NCBI GenBank assembly: GCA_026874595.1 | Contig: CM049313.1 | Coordinates: forward strand, 18,537,508-18,601,507 | Direction of reading: 5' to 3' | Length of the DNA stretch: 64,000 nt | Origin: Sipunculus nudus | Lineage: Eukaryota > Annelida > Sipuncula > Golfingiida > Sipunculidae | Shown here: positions 22,411 to 34,689 of the stretch, piece after piece | How positions within the stretch are numbered: position 1 is the first letter of the stretch | Layout: each line of letters begins with the position of its first letter | Notes under the pieces: model-generated | The model's input: only the letters and a program-made list of their open reading frames with translations | Database searches by the model: none | What the model was told of the DNA's origin: nothing | Translations under genes and position numbers: made by a program

Positions 22411-23984
22411 GAATAAGACATCCGAGGAATTTAATTTACGGACACAACATTGCCATTTACTGTGACCCATCAATGCCTGGTCTGAAAACGTTGTATTTTA
22501 TTTTACAGTGAATATACAAAGATGAAGGTATATGATAAGGCCAATCAAATGGCGGTAAAGGTTTAAAGCGTCGTTATTGTGTACTCGAGACCAAGTTAGG
22601 GAAGCCGTAAATAAAGGAACTTAGTAACAATTTAAACGGAAATGAATTCGCCTTGCTCGGTGTTGATTACAATTCTGTGGGTGTACTTTCTTATTATCAT
22701 TTTTTTTCTTCCCGTGTTTACGCTAGATCTCAAATATGGCTGATTTTTAAAAAAAATACCTTTGGTAAAAAGATATAGACATCTACAAGGCAACAGATGT
22801 GCAAACCAGGAGAGGGGAGGGGGTTGGAAAAGGAAGAGTTTTCTTGCGATCGCCCGATGATTGCAGGCATCTAGCTAGAGTAGTCATGTTATATTGTAAA
22901 TGCCTCGTAGAAGGAAAAAATATTTGGTTGAATTTTCTGTTTTTAGTAAAGTAATGGATTTGGTCATCAATGGGATTGTGTCGACATGTTTAATTGTTTA
23001 AGCTGATTTATCCTTGAAAACCAACCAAAAGGCAAAGAAGAGGTGTAAAACAACCATAAATAATTGAAAATAAAAAGTAGAAAAAAATTAGGGGAGTTTG
23101 CTGCCGGCAACTTTGAATATACATATTGGAATTGACGAAAACATACGACGTTGACCTTGTGTAAGGGTAAAGCATATTCAATCATTGAAGCTCTTTTGCT
23201 CATGTCCATTAAGGCCCCGAGCATGAACCTACCTCTCGGCACGGTGACAGTATAATGTATCATTTATTGTTGGAACTGCTTGGGAGGGAAAACGGCAACG
23301 CGGAAACCTATTTATTGCGTTAGCGGATCCTTTGAACTTAATACAGAAAGATGTGCTCCAGTCTGTGTCATGTCACGGCATTCGAGGGGTGGATCTAGGA
23401 TTTTTCAGAGGGAGATGGGGGCTACAATTACAAGGCGAGAAGCCCTTAGGGGAGGGGATTGGAGGGGTATCTATCCCTTTTCCATGGGCGAATGTTTTGT
23501 ATAAATTCAGGCCATAAAGGCGATGTAGAAGGTAGTTTTCGATATTAAGCGTGTATTGTTTTATTTCTCGGATTTTTGAGTTTTTAAAGGGATTATATGT
23601 GGAAGTATATTAGATTTTTGTCCTAATGCACGATTCATGAATTATTTTGTTTGAACTGAACACTGTGTTATGGGAAACTTGAACGGAAACATTGAAAAAT
23701 TATATAGAGTTGAATATTATATAGTGGACGTGACCTCTGCGGAACAGTAATGGGTCTCTGAAGGCAGGATGAACAATTCCTTGCTTTGTTGTCATTGGTT
23801 GTAATGCTTGATTCATACAATTTTGTATAAAGATGTTTTTCGTTTCACCATTGAAAAATCAGAATAAATTTTTATAAAACGTTTTTAAAAGGTTATACGT
23901 AAATTAAGTTGGACGGTATAAATCCTCGAGTGTCTGGTGTACTTATGATCCTGTATTGTCTCCGCCAGTTACTCTGCGATAATT
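22411..23984. other. Unassigned sequence
   Basis: No gene is supported. Frames at 23280-23517 pass through a G-rich block (about 23385-23470) resembling the GATCCAGGACTTT-type MITE seen at 34490 and 58505, and are not genes. Confidence 0.4.
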
Positions 23985-24275
23985 CCCATTCGTGTGCCCG
24001 GTGACGGTGTGTGTGGGTGTATTTGTGTTGGTCTGTCTTTGTGTGTGTATGTGTGTGTTTGTTCCCAACATAACTCACGCAATCATGAACGGAATCTCAT
24101 GAAGTTTTCAGGCCATTTAGGGAATGGGACTAGAAAGAATCGATCAGATTTTTCGTATGCATCCAGCATCTTATCCGGATTCTTGGGCGTCATCTAGGAA
24201 TATTTATAAATGTATGGTCTTTTATGCACGAAAGAACTTGGAAATATGGGCCGAACAATTAGTGAACGCACAGAA
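23985..24275 (-). repeat. Dispersed CCTCCGCC-TIR repeat, copy 4 (inverted)
   Basis: This is the inverse of the copies at 4240 and 17963. It shows the (GT)-rich segment, GTTCCCAACATAACTCA, AGAATCGATCAGA (the inverse of the TCTAATCGAT block) and ATATGGGCCGAA. Overlapping short frames here are by-products. Confidence 0.6.
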
Positions 24276-26940
24276 GGTCCCGCTTCATCAAGTAGGCCCG
24301 GTCACCTGCTAAGGTCACGCTCGAGCGCCCGGCACCTCGGAGTATTCCAGTGGGTTCGCATAGCGTTTTTGAAACTTGTGCTCCCGTGGCGGAGGCATGT
24401 ATCCATGGGAGTGCACATTTCTGGTATTTCATTTGCGATAATCGTATAAATCTCCTGTACGGCCGAGCCTCTCATCAACAAAAAGGACGTGTTAATTATG
24501 TAGGAGAGACTCTGCTCGAATGCTCATAATATATTTCATAAATAAATAAAAAGACAGTTTACACTGCTAGTTATACAGGAAAGATCCTCATTATTGTCTC
24601 ACTTTTAAAGATATACAGCTATTCACACAATGATTTAAAACTGTGCCATGGCATCTTTATAATAAGTAGCTCTGCTTAGTTGATAAATAAGTGATCCCGC
24701 AATAGTATTTCTCCTTTGCATTCTATACATGATAAATGCAAATCAACCGGAAAATCATTACATCATTGCTCTATATTTTATATTTCTGTATATTGTGCTT
24801 CAGATTTTCCAAAATGTTTGATATCTACCAAAATACAGGCGTCCATTTTCGTGCAGGCATAGCATAAGCAATATGCGTTAGATTATAAGAAACAAATGAA
24901 AAGGCGGGGAAAAAGAAGGCTATTAAAGCTCATGCGGAGACCTTATTTAACATTATCTGATACCATGTGTTCATAAAGAAATGCCGAGTTTTGATTTGCA
25001 GTACATTATTTGTAGAACAATACCGTTGTAAACAATATAGGTGTTTTTCTATTCCTTTTCGGATGTATTTTATTTACTGAGCGGTTAAGCAGTAGTAATG
25101 TGAAGAGAGTTAGCTTTCGTTGTTCAGAAACAAAATACCGATTTTCTCTTGACCTGCCCCATACTAAGCAAAGGGATATAAGTAGACTCATTATAGGTGA
25201 GATAAGTAGACAAAAAGTGAGATAAGTAGACTTGTTGTAAGTGAGATTAGTAGACAAAAAGTGTGATAATTACATTACTTTTAATTGAGATAATTGTGAG
25301 ATCTAGATATACAGAATAGTAGATACAAGGAATCAAAGAGCCGAATTCTTCGCACCCGAAAATTATGATATATTTTTACTTCACGTTAATGCGTTTGGTC
25401 AGTAAGTAACCATTAGAATAGTCTCACGTCTTAACTGCGAAATATAAAAATAATTGCTTTAAGATAAATAATTGTTAAAATAATTTTATAATTTTATTAT
25501 ACAAGTTTATTCTTGCAGCTAGAAAGAAACTGAATAAAGACTCTACACAATCGAAACATTATATTATTACTTTTTCAAATAAAATAAATTTCTAATAAAT
25601 AAATATGACTTGTGCGAATTCATCACTGAGGATAATGTACTCACTTGGTTAGCAGAACTGCCGTATACATTACTAGCACACGTTCAACAAGCCGGCTCCA
25701 GGCACACTGGTTTTAAACGTCGCCGTCCTAGAAGGTTGCAGGGAGTGTGAGACCGATATATCATAGTGGGTGTCACCATTCAGTTTCATAGCTTCTTCAG
25801 TTTAAAAATATTCCTTTGGGGCGCCAATTAGCAAAAGACTTCAGTTCTCTGCGGCCGTCATGTGACTGCGCTCCGCTCCCGGGTCTTACAGCGGGTCACT
25901 CGGAGTGTGTGCCGCCTGATGCGACTATTCACATCACTAACTACCGCCTCGTGCTTGATTTAGTTTGACCAGCCTCTCATTGGCTACTTTTGGCGAACAT
26001 AAATTTTCACTGGAAGACCCAATTTGTTTTTACGAGCTTCCCAAAGATTGCAATATACCATTGTTGATCACATTTTAAAGTGGGATGTAAGTTAACTGGC
26101 TTATGTAGACTTTCATTAACTCTTTGTCAGAGAGGCCCTAGGTTTTAATTGTTTTGCCTAGTCCTGCTGGCGTCTTTAAACAGTAGATAAATAAATGCAA
26201 AGGAAACAAAAATAATGACTCTGCGAGAAATTTTAATAAATATTAAGCGAGGACCCTTGTTGAACCGCTAATTTCTTTCAGTAGGCGTCCATTATAAAGG
26301 GTTCCTTAATAAAATTCCACTTTACCATCATTAAAAAGCAGAGATTTGTATGATTTAGACATTGGGTTCAGGTTTTTGTGAGAACATGAACCCAGTTTAC
26401 TCGATGTATCCAAATTAGCCACTCACAGGGCGTAGCATAGTTAATGTCATACAGTATTTGAAGCGTGTTTAAATTAACCAAATGTGAGACAGGGACGGAT
26501 ACAGGACTTTTAAGGGGGGTTGCTGGGGATTGAATCATGAAAATAAAATAAAACATTGTTTCAAAATAAATCTCTTATTACAAGCCAAATAATACAAAAA
26601 CAGGTAATTTATTTATAATCTCACAGTATCATTTAAATGAATATATTTTTGGAGCTTTGCAGAAAAAGAACGATTTTGTTCTGATTTCGTAATGCTGGCT
26701 TTCATTCCCTTCACCCCCCCCCCCCCCCCCCCATGGATCCATGATCCTTTCAGATCATCTACAAATTGATTTACTTTAGATTCTAAATAGACAACGTACA
26801 AATGACTAAAGTTACGTAAGATACAAGACCAGCGGTACATCACAACATGTGATACTTAATCATTATTTGGTTCAAAGTATTCGTCTCTGCGAACTTTATC
26901 AATCTTAATGTCAGACCCTGGGTGACAATGTTTTCTTTTC
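24276..26940. other. Unassigned; includes GC-rich island 25640-25960 and a small tandem repeat
   Basis: At about 25165-25265 a short degenerate tandem repeat (GAGATAAGTAGACAAAAAGT) occurs three to four times. At 25640-25960 G+C rises well above its surroundings. On the minus strand this island carries a CCAAT-type box (AGCCAATGAG near 25980) upstream and a consensus splice donor, CAAGTGAGT, at 25639-25646. It is a possible promoter plus non-coding first exon, unproven. A run of about 17 C lies at 26716-26732. Confidence 0.35.
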
Positions 26941-27075
26941 ACTGGACTCGAGACAGAGGCGGACCAGGCCTGGTTTATCGAGATATGAGCTCTGAGTCCG
27001 AGCACAAGTCTAACTCCTAAACCATCGAGTCCGCGACATTGAAAAAGTGAATTCGAGTCCGGACTCCTAAAATAA
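26941..27075. repeat. GACTCGAGTCC-rich block 1
   Basis: Irregular, partly palindromic copies of GACTCGAG, GAGTCCG and GAGTCCGGACTCC are spread over about 130 bp. A related block is at 42505-42960. It is probably one end of a dispersed element; its identity is unknown. Confidence 0.45.
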
Positions 27076-27282
27076 ATACTAATAATAAATAGTGTTAATA
27101 TGAACCGCCAATCCTCCAGTCAATCGGACTCACAGCGCAATTCACACATACCCACTGACCAAGCAAAATTCTTTTCTTTTTTAATAAGATTTTTTTTTTT
27201 TAGTTAACCGCCTCATTTTTTTAATGCTTGCATAGCTAAGTATTATGTACATCATCAGAATTCCATTCTGGCTTCAACCAGA

Positions 27283-27552
27283 CTCGGTGAATCACTTCTG
27301 CGGGTTCTGTGTGTGTGTCATCCCCATTGCTGGGTCATAACACCGAGGAACCCCCGAAAGACGCACTCGTGTGTCAGTGAAACACGACCGTTAGGCACAG
27401 TCTTCCCATTAAGCCTGCACAGCGCTCATCCTGGGTTTGGGCCGACCGTAAAAACATCTTACCGCAAAAAAATCTTATCTCGGCTGGATTCGAACTCTCG
27501 ATCTCCCGGCTTTGAGCTTTGTGCTCTATACCCTTAGCCACAGAAGCCGGGT
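27283..27552 (-). mobile_element. tRNA-derived SINE, copy on minus strand
   Basis: Read on the minus strand, an A-box-like GTGGCTAAGGGTATAGAGC (27521-27541) is followed at normal spacing by a perfect B box, GAGTTCGAATCC (27486-27497). After the tRNA-like head come CCGAGATAAG, CGGTCGGCCCAAACCCAGG, TTCGGGGGTTCCTCGGTG and TTATGACCCAGCAATGGGG. The same order occurs at 52283-52690 and partly at 30575-30790. It is a SINE rather than a tRNA gene because the family is dispersed and has a long unrelated tail. It ends in a short (AC)n run. Confidence 0.8.
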
Positions 27553-29425
27553 TTCTCGCCTCTTACATCAGTGGGACGTCCATGTTCATCTTAATCATGT
27601 ACGTACACAAAAACACACACACTTATCACATACAGTCACACAGGACATTAAACATCACATATAACATAACATATAACCAACTTTATTGGTAAAGTGGTTT
27701 GTGAGGGCAATTAAATGTGTTGGTCCACGTTCCGGGACAATGTCAGACTAATTGATGATCCTAATTAAATGTAACATGCTTGAAGTATAACTCAGGGCTG
27801 AAGACTGACAGGAAACCACCGGGACTGACTGGGCTGCCGGGACCGTTAGACGGCGTTGTTTTTATTAGATAACAACATGGGGACACATTTGGTCTGATCA
27901 GGTCTGCAGGGATTTCCAGGGTTTCTTAATAAACCTAATAAACCACATCTGTACTTCCTTTACTTCACGATGTCCTTATTTTTTTTTGTTTATTCAAAGC
28001 GGACTTCACGGCCTTTCGGTACATCTCGGCAGATCGTTGCGTTGCCTCCCAGGCCTTAGATGTATGTTTGGTTCAATAATACTCATAATAACATGTTTTC
28101 CAAGTTCGCCGGAAAAACGTAGGGTTGTCATTCAACTCACTCATCGAAAAAGGCTCGGTTTCCAATGTTTTGACAAAAAATACATTGATCAGACATATAT
28201 AATATTTGATATGTTGCTGAACATTAAATGGGGCCAGATTTCGATGCAGATTTAACTTGACAGTTGATTTTGTCAAAGACCTCTCATATGTGGCTTATTA
28301 GGAGTGGACCGTTAGACAGGGGGGCAATATTATTTTTTTTATTATTTTTTTTTTTAATTTCAATGATTTTCTACAGGTTGCATGGCAGAATCATTTAGGT
28401 GAGGTAGTACTTGCACACAAAAGACAATGTTTTGCTGCGGTAGAGGGCACAACAAGTTTATACAGCGAGCACGTTGAAAGCGCCATTTTCAGCAGCTGAC
28501 CCGGCCTTGCCGGAAAACTTTCCATGGCGGTTAACTGAATACATCTGAGGCTGAACGACCGCGGAATCGGTCGAGTAATTCCGAGTGGCACCGCTGCTTC
28601 AAGCTGTTATAATTCACATAACAGTACCCTAACCCTCCGACCCCGACTCATACACATACAAAATGGACGATCGAGTCGGTCGCTATGGAGATGCATGTAC
28701 ACTGACCCGCTTTTGGGATTTATTTAGCGGTTTGAACTGTTAAAGTCTTTAAATTTAAAAATATATTTCACATAAAAGCATTTTCGGTTGAAGAACATGG
28801 TTTGCGTTTTCCTATATACAATTTTGAATGTAGATCTTTTTCAAGTTCGTTCTTTAAAAGTATAAATTTAATGTGAATATATCGAAGACAAAATTGCAGG
28901 AAGAATAAATATTGTATACTTCATATTATTAACAGACTCATCTATGATTGTCTCCTAAAATCGTTTTCGTTTTTCCCTTTTACAATACTATATTTTTTAA
29001 AAAGATGCTGTGTCTGTGGTGCAGTAAGGATCCTTAATGTACAGTAAAAAATTTGGTTAAAAAAAGAAACATTGCTCCGTCCTGTTGAGTACATTGTCCC
29101 GACCAGACCTGCCTTGAATGTTAAACAGCCCTTTTACTTGCTGTTACGTACCCTCCCATTTTTTCTGATTTAAGCTAAGATTCCTTATGTACGAATGCAG
29201 AATCCGGCATGCGGAATGCGTGTTGAGAAATTTCAAATGTATCGGCACGCCAGCATGCATGTTTTGTATGTGTTGCCCCTGGATACCATGCGGAACCGGC
29301 CAAAATATCACCTTATTTATTTAGTCAATAGCGATTTCGTGCTCATCCCTGGACGAATACAGCAAGCCGTACAATACGGATTCTAGCTTAAGGCTGGATC
29401 ATGCTTCTAGTATTCGAAGCAGATC
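27553..29425. other. Unassigned sequence
   Basis: Nothing is supported. A somewhat G+C-richer patch lies at about 28400-28620, with a 66-codon minus-strand frame without recognised motif. Poly-T and poly-A runs lie near 28330-28360. Confidence 0.4.
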
Positions 29426-29429
29426 CGCG

Positions 29430-29469
29430 GGGGGGGGGGGGGGCTGCTACTCCCCCCCCCCCCCCCCCT
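29430..29469. repeat. G-run facing a C-run
   Basis: About 16 consecutive G (29430-29445) are followed, after a short spacer CTGCTACT, by about 17 consecutive C. The two runs can pair into a very stable hairpin, or form G-quadruplex or i-motif structures. Homopolymer length may also be affected by assembly. Confidence 0.85.
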
Positions 29470-29573
29470 TTCCCAACAGGGGGAAAAGGAAGAGTCATAA
29501 GTTCGTCACCTTCTTTTCCTTAATCCTGGATCTGTTGTTGGTAGGAGTACAGTACGCGAATCCGGGTGAACTG

Positions 29574-30123
29574 TAAAGCCCCTTTCACACATTCACGGAT
29601 AGCATCACGGATCAACCCGGATCATCGTTCCGGGATCATCCGTGTTAACTCCGTCATCACCGTGTAAACTCCGGGCATCACCGTGTTAACACCGTGTTGC
29701 ATCTATAGTGATCCTTGGCGCACCGGCATGTTCGGAGAAAAAACTAAACCTGCACAATTTTTCGTCCCGGAGTACACGGATTAAAATTCATCCGTATCAC
29801 TCCTTGTAGGCACCGTGCACCTCCGTGTAGCCATCGGATACATCCGGGAGTCACCGTGTAGCCACCGCGAGCTCCGTATTGAGACCGGCACTTTCCGGGT
29901 GTAAGTTAACGTTTTTTCTCCGATCATGCTGGTGCACCAAGGATCACTACGGATGCAACACGGTGTTAACACGGTGATGCCAGGTGTTTACACGGCGATG
30001 CTGTAGATAACACGGATGATTCCGGAACGATACTCCGGCATTATCCGTGTTGCCCGATTTGCGAAATCGCGCTGCTGTCCCCGGAACCCTGTTGCTATCC
30101 GTGAATGTGTGAAAGGGGCTTAA
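29574..30123. mobile_element. Fold-back MITE with TAA duplications
   Basis: The element is 29577-30120. The left end AGCCCCTTTCACACATTCAC is repeated inverted at the right end, and the inverted homology extends far inward. GATCCTTGGCGCACCGGCAT at 29710 mirrors the segment around 29922-29942. Both sides are flanked by TAA (29574-29576, 30121-30123). Internal words ACACGGTGATG and ACACGGCGATG recur. There is no coding capacity. Three-base TAA duplications fit PIF/Harbinger, but this family is unrelated in sequence to the GGCC-ended MITEs here. Confidence 0.75.
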
Positions 30124-30159
30124 CCGAGTACTCAAATCCATGTAATTCTGACCGAGCAG

Positions 30160-30560
30160 GCGAGTTTGAGTGATCCCGGAACGATGCTACGGGATTATCC
30201 ATGTTGCTATCCCTGAATGCGTGAAAGCACCGTTAACGAAATTCCGCTGCTGCCCCTGGAACACCACGGATTAAAGTCCGGGGTGTTCCGTGTTGCTATC
30301 CGTGTGAAGGGGGCTTTTTTTGCTCCTATCATGCCGGGGCACCAAGGATCACTACGGATGCAACACGGTGTTAACACGGTGATGCCGGTGTGTACACGGC
30401 GATGCCGTAGATAACACGGATGATCCCGGAACAATGCTCAGGGATTATCCTTGTTGTAATCCTAGTGTGTAAGCCCCATTATATTCTGCTGTCCTCGTAA
30501 CACCACGGGATAAAAGCCGGTGTGATCTGTGCTGCTATCCTTTAATATGTGAAAAGGGGC
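30160..30560. repeat. Diverged partial copies of the fold-back MITE
   Basis: The block 30328-30455 repeats 29924-30056 closely (CACCAAGGATCACTACGGAT, AACACGGTGTTAACACGG and the following words). 30160-30250 and 30460-30558 repeat its terminal portions, ending GTGAAAAGGGGCC. The arrangement suggests a tandem or nested second insertion with rearrangement. Confidence 0.65.
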
Positions 30561-30574
30561 CTTTTCGAGTGCGC

Positions 30575-30790
30575 TTTTCGGGGGTTCTTCGGTGGGATAA
30601 CCCAGCAATGAGGACGATTACAAAGCAGGGCCTGCAGGTGCAGTAGTTCCAGGCCTGCTTAAGGCCAGCTTATAAAATTAGATGAAGCGTGTGATACTGC
30701 CCCGTCATGTATATCGAAAACGGTATGGTGTACATATACTTAGACGTAGCTCATAAAAAATGGAGGTGGTTACCTTCAACAACATCAACA
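30575..30790 (+). mobile_element. SINE tail fragment (5'-truncated)
   Basis: It starts within GGGGGTTCTTCGGTG and continues ATAACCCAGCAATGAGGA, CTGCCCCGTCA and AAAAATGGAGGTGGTTACC. It aligns with the 3' two thirds of the SINE at 52283-52690. The tRNA head is absent. Confidence 0.68.
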
Positions 30791-31689
30791 AAATTAAAAA
30801 AAAAGACTTTATTACTATCGACTGCAGATAGTTGAAAATAGACAGAGCAAGACAGATGTTTTCTGTATTAAGCGTGATTTTGTTCTACTTTCGAATCCAT
30901 AGGTCGGTAAAAGTCGGTTTGGCACTCAAAATTTATATGTTCATTAGTTAATAAAATCCATTATAGCGTGATTGATTTTTACTCATATTTACTTACACAT
31001 AGATAGAAAAAAAAACTACCCTACATGGAGAACTGTAAATTAAAAATTCGTGGACTTGTGGCCGTCAGTCAGTCATCAACTCGCCTTATCGTGCACATAG
31101 CAAAATACATTTTCGGGATAAGTAGGAGTTAATAGCAAGGGATTTAACAAACTTAAGAACTAACGGGTGCTACAAATTAAATTATGAATTTATTAAAGTT
31201 TGAAAAAAATTTCATTTTTAAAACACAACTTCATTTTATTCACAGCAAAAAACACCTGAAAAAATTATTTTCGATTACACTAAAGAAAACATGAGTGATG
31301 ACAATAACACATCAGCCTATATCAGCTGAGGGTTAAATGTAGCCTTTATGCTACACTGTTCTGAAATCTCTTGTTCATAGACAGTCGGTATACATAAAAA
31401 TGAGTATGACTTTAACGTGGGATTATGTCTAAATGGGTAGAACTATGTTATTATACTCATCTACATCAGGCAGTCCCGATAGTAACTCCAAATGTATAAA
31501 ATTATTATATTTCAGGGCAGTGTATGAAAATGAAATTCATGGTTTTAAAGTCAACTTTACAATAATGCTCGCAGCAGTTAGCTGATATTCATCCACTGTT
31601 ATAACTTCCAGTGAGGTTCTGTAACAGTCCATGAGACAGTGGAGCGGATAACTGAATAGATAGGAACATATTACAGATACAATGATTAG
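30791..31689. other. Unassigned AT-rich sequence
   Basis: No supported feature. Confidence 0.4.
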
Positions 31690-32225
31690 TTTACAATGGC
31701 TGCCTATACATGAAAGTTTTTAGTAACGTTATAAAATTTAGTTATCAGTTTTTAAAGCACTCCATGGGCTGGCATCGTTTTACCTTTCAGGCCTATTTGA
31801 CGTGTATGTCCCAACACGGGACTTATGGTCTATGCATAGCAGCATAGTTCTACACAAGCAGTGACAAAAACCCGGCTGAAGTGTTATGAGATTGAGCATT
31901 TGTCACTGTGGACCAGTGCTTTGGAACGGGTTGCCACAAGAATTAAGATCACAGACAGACATGGATGTTTTTAAAGGAGTGTTAAAACTCATTTCTTTTT
32001 AAGACAGCTTATAGTTTGTAATATCTGTATGTTATAATATTTCATGTTCTTAATTATTAAATGTAATTAAAGTTTGCATTCAAAATTGTCTTTTAAAAGT
32101 TTAGTGCATACTATTTTATAATATAATATGGCATGTATATATTAATATAAATTTTATTTAAAGCCGCAATTAGCAAATGTAATTTTGTATGGCGCTATAT
32201 AAATGCAGTATATTATTATTATTGT
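31690..32225 (+). mobile_element. LINE 3'-end fragment with (ATT)n tail
   Basis: Conceptual translation across frames shows the usual LINE ORF2 C-terminal series: LQWLPIHESF, then VFKALHGLASFYLSGLF and RDLWSMHSS, then LWNGLPQELRSQTDMDVF. The 3' UTR ends GGCGCTATATAAATGCAG followed by an (ATT)-type tail (about 32210-32225), a common ending of CR1/L2-like elements. Stops and frameshifts show it is dead. Most of ORF2 is absent, a 5' truncation. Confidence 0.72.
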
Positions 32226-32382
32226 AACTGTCAAATAACATAGAACGTTAAAATGATAATGCAAGCATAAGGCCAAGATAAAATATAAATGCATAGCTAA
32301 TAAGAATTCCGCCAATTTTAATGATGGCCGCTATTTTTCAAAATAGTCTCCAATGACATTTACTTTCCACATACAATATCCT

Positions 32383-32685
32383 TTAGGCCAAAAAAAATAA
32401 GGTATGGTTCTTAGGCACATTTTTCAGAAATCGGTGCGGGCGGGAGGTATTTTATTTTTGACCTTTTTTTGAATGTTTCGATAAAATGTCATATGATAAG
32501 GGAAAAGCATATGAAAATAACAAATTTTTTGCTAAATAGGTAAAAGCACTATATAAATTGTATTATTTATCTTCTTGAAAAATAAAAATCAAAATAAAAT
32601 TTTTTGATTTGGGGGTTAAAAATTGACGCGGGCGGTGCCTGAGAACAACACCTTTTATTTTTTATTTTTTTTTTTTTTGGCCTTA
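32383..32685. mobile_element. Harbinger/Tourist-like MITE, copy 3
   Basis: The element is 32386-32682 with TTA on both sides. It runs in the opposite orientation to copy 1: the GGTGCGGGCGG half comes first and the TTGACGCGGGCGGTGCC half last. The ends are GGCCAAAAAAAA and a T-run followed by GGCC. Confidence 0.88.
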
Positions 32686-33844
32686 GCAGGCGGAAATTCC
32701 GTTAAGTGTAATTAAACATCAGTTGCATTGTCTAACTACTAGTTTTGACATTATGACTTTTTATTTACCTGTCAATATACATGATCCAAGATGGCCGATA
32801 TCTTCAAAATGGTCGCTTTAATGAGGAAGGTTTAAAGAAACTTTGAGAAATATTGTCATGTGATTTGCGGTAATTTGCCTATGCTGAGTTGAATTTTGCT
32901 TTCAAGGTTGATTATACCAAGAGCAAACAAGTTTTGTGACGTTTACATTTCAAATCGGAATGCTACTATTCCTATATTTGTAAAAGGGGCGGAAAATGAA
33001 CCACAGCAATATTAACCGTAAGTAGCAAAAAGAAAATTTTCGGGTTAAATCAAACCTTTGGCAACTTACAACATGCCACCCATGACACAGAGTCGTCATC
33101 TAAGCCATACTATACAGTTATACTAGAGCCTCTGTGCTATTGATAAACATTAAATGATTATGATGATAAGATATAATACTGACAGTTTGACTGGTACAAT
33201 AAACATCATGGTACATCCAACTTTACCCCCCCCCCTTGGTTTGTTTCATTAACGATAGATTTAAATATGACCAAGGAAATAAAAAAAGATAATTATGAGT
33301 GTTATTGATCAACATATTAATGGAGATGAAGACAAAAATCTGAGAACTCACTCGTAAAAAAAGGAACGCAGAGTTTAAAAGAGAAAATATACTAGTATGG
33401 ATGGAAGGATGGATGGTTGGATGAGTGGAGAGTATGTAAGAAAAAGAAATATTCAGGAGTTTAGACACATTTCATGCAAATACCAGCGAATTGTTCTGTG
33501 ACTTCAATGTGATTTTGTATGCAATTAAATACATTCTTATTAGAAGAGAAATTCCTGCTAGTATCACCAAACAGGATCAAATCAGTTTTTACAATTATGT
33601 TCATGTCATTAATTTAAAAAAATCTAAAGGTGTTTCATTCTTTCCTGCAGATACAATGGGAAGTCATCGAAAAGAGATGAGCGTCTTCTATTAAGAATCA
33701 ACATCTGAAATGGATTGTCAGTATTATAGCGTTGAGATGTATGGTGGTTTAAATTGCTAGACTTCAATCTTAACCTCGTGTGGAGTTAGGGCATTTGGTT
33801 TCATGTTTTGAGTAAATGTCTCTTGGTAGTAAAGTAAAGGCGGT
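32686..33844. other. Unassigned; isolated splice-acceptor-like site
   Basis: At 33621-33650 there is a strong acceptor-like GTTTCATTCTTTCCTGCAG. The open sequence that follows is short in all frames. No matching donor or recognised peptide supports an exon. A C-run lies at about 33226-33234. Confidence 0.35.
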
Positions 33845-34115
33845 TGGGCTTTTACACCCGAGCCTACTGGCTCAAAAGGCCGGAGCTTTATCCCGGGTTC
33901 TGTAGCGTGAAGCAACTTAGGAGTAAATCTTTTTCTGGATGGGATGCTTGTCCATCGCAGGTTACCTTCCCAGTATTTACTGATACCCATTTCTACTGCT
34001 GGGTCGACAGAGGCACACTTTTGCCGTTGGGACCTTGCCCAGGGGTCTTGGCACGGTGGGGGTCTGACCGGGATTCGAACACAAGACCTCTCGATCATGT
34101 GTCCGACCCCGCTTT
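33845..34115 (-). mobile_element. SINE-like element with B box
   Basis: On the minus strand, TTGTGTTCGAATCCCGGTC contains a perfect B box (34071-34080). It is followed by a body with GGGCAAGGTCC, GTCGACCCAGCAGTAG, AATGGGTATCAGTAAATACT and ACCTGCGATGGACAAGC. From memory this body resembles a repeat common in marine invertebrates, in which a tRNA-like head precedes GCCTTGCCCAAGGACAC-type sequence. The A box is not clear. Frames of 113 and 116 codons crossing it on opposite strands are by-products. Confidence 0.6.
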
Positions 34116-34487
34116 ATACACTGTTTTGTATTTCTATATCCAGGTTATTCCGTATTATGATTGTATTTGGCAGGAGTTATTTAAATTAAAGTAAAATTAA
34201 ATGTAACATTTAAATTAAATGTAATTGATACCTCTTCTTAGATTGTAGCTATGCACTGTGTGTGTATTAAACAGATTACATAGATTACTGAGACTTGTTT
34301 TTTTTTTAACATTTATAATTTTATTTTTTTATATATTTTAATAAAATGATATCCCTATGTTTCCTATTTGCATACTTCATCCAAACATGTTTTTTGATAT
34401 ACTAGTAATCTTTGGCTGTGCCTCTTATACTCCCAGTTACAACTCTTAATGCATCAAGGTATTCTTTCTCAAATTTATCTGATACTA
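34116..34487. other. Unassigned AT-rich sequence
   Basis: No supported feature. Confidence 0.4.
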
Positions 34488-34670
34488 CCTGGACCCATAC
34501 CAGGATCCAGGATTTTGGAAAGGGGAGGGTTAAACCCAGGAAGGCTAAATGTAAACCTTAAAGAATGTCCTCTGCTAAGAAAATGAGGAGGTCATGGTCG
34601 CAAAATTTGGTTTAAAACCCTAAAAAGTGATGTTTGAGTCAAAAAAACCCCACCCCCGCCACTGCATAGA
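34488..34670 (+). repeat. GATCCAGGA...CCGCCACTG MITE-like repeat
   Basis: It contains ATCCAGGATTTTGGAAAGG near the left and ends ACCCCCGCCACTG. A related sequence with GATCCGGGACTTTGGAAAAG and long G-runs is at 58505-58700, and CAGTGGCGGATCCAG at 10517 is an apparent terminal fragment. Probably a dispersed MITE; boundaries are approximate. Confidence 0.45.
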
Positions 34671-34689
34671 CTGAGTCCAATGTAAGGAC

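Noticed and set aside
27283-27552. tRNA gene on the minus strand
   Set aside because: A and B boxes are present, but the sequence continues into a SINE body found at other loci, and no acceptor stem could be paired.
33491-33694. Exon after the strong acceptor at 33650
   Set aside because: The downstream sequence is open for only about 15 codons in any frame, with no donor or recognised peptide.
33757-34194. Genes of 113 and 116 codons on opposite strands
   Set aside because: Both overlay the SINE-like element with the B box and show no coding motif.
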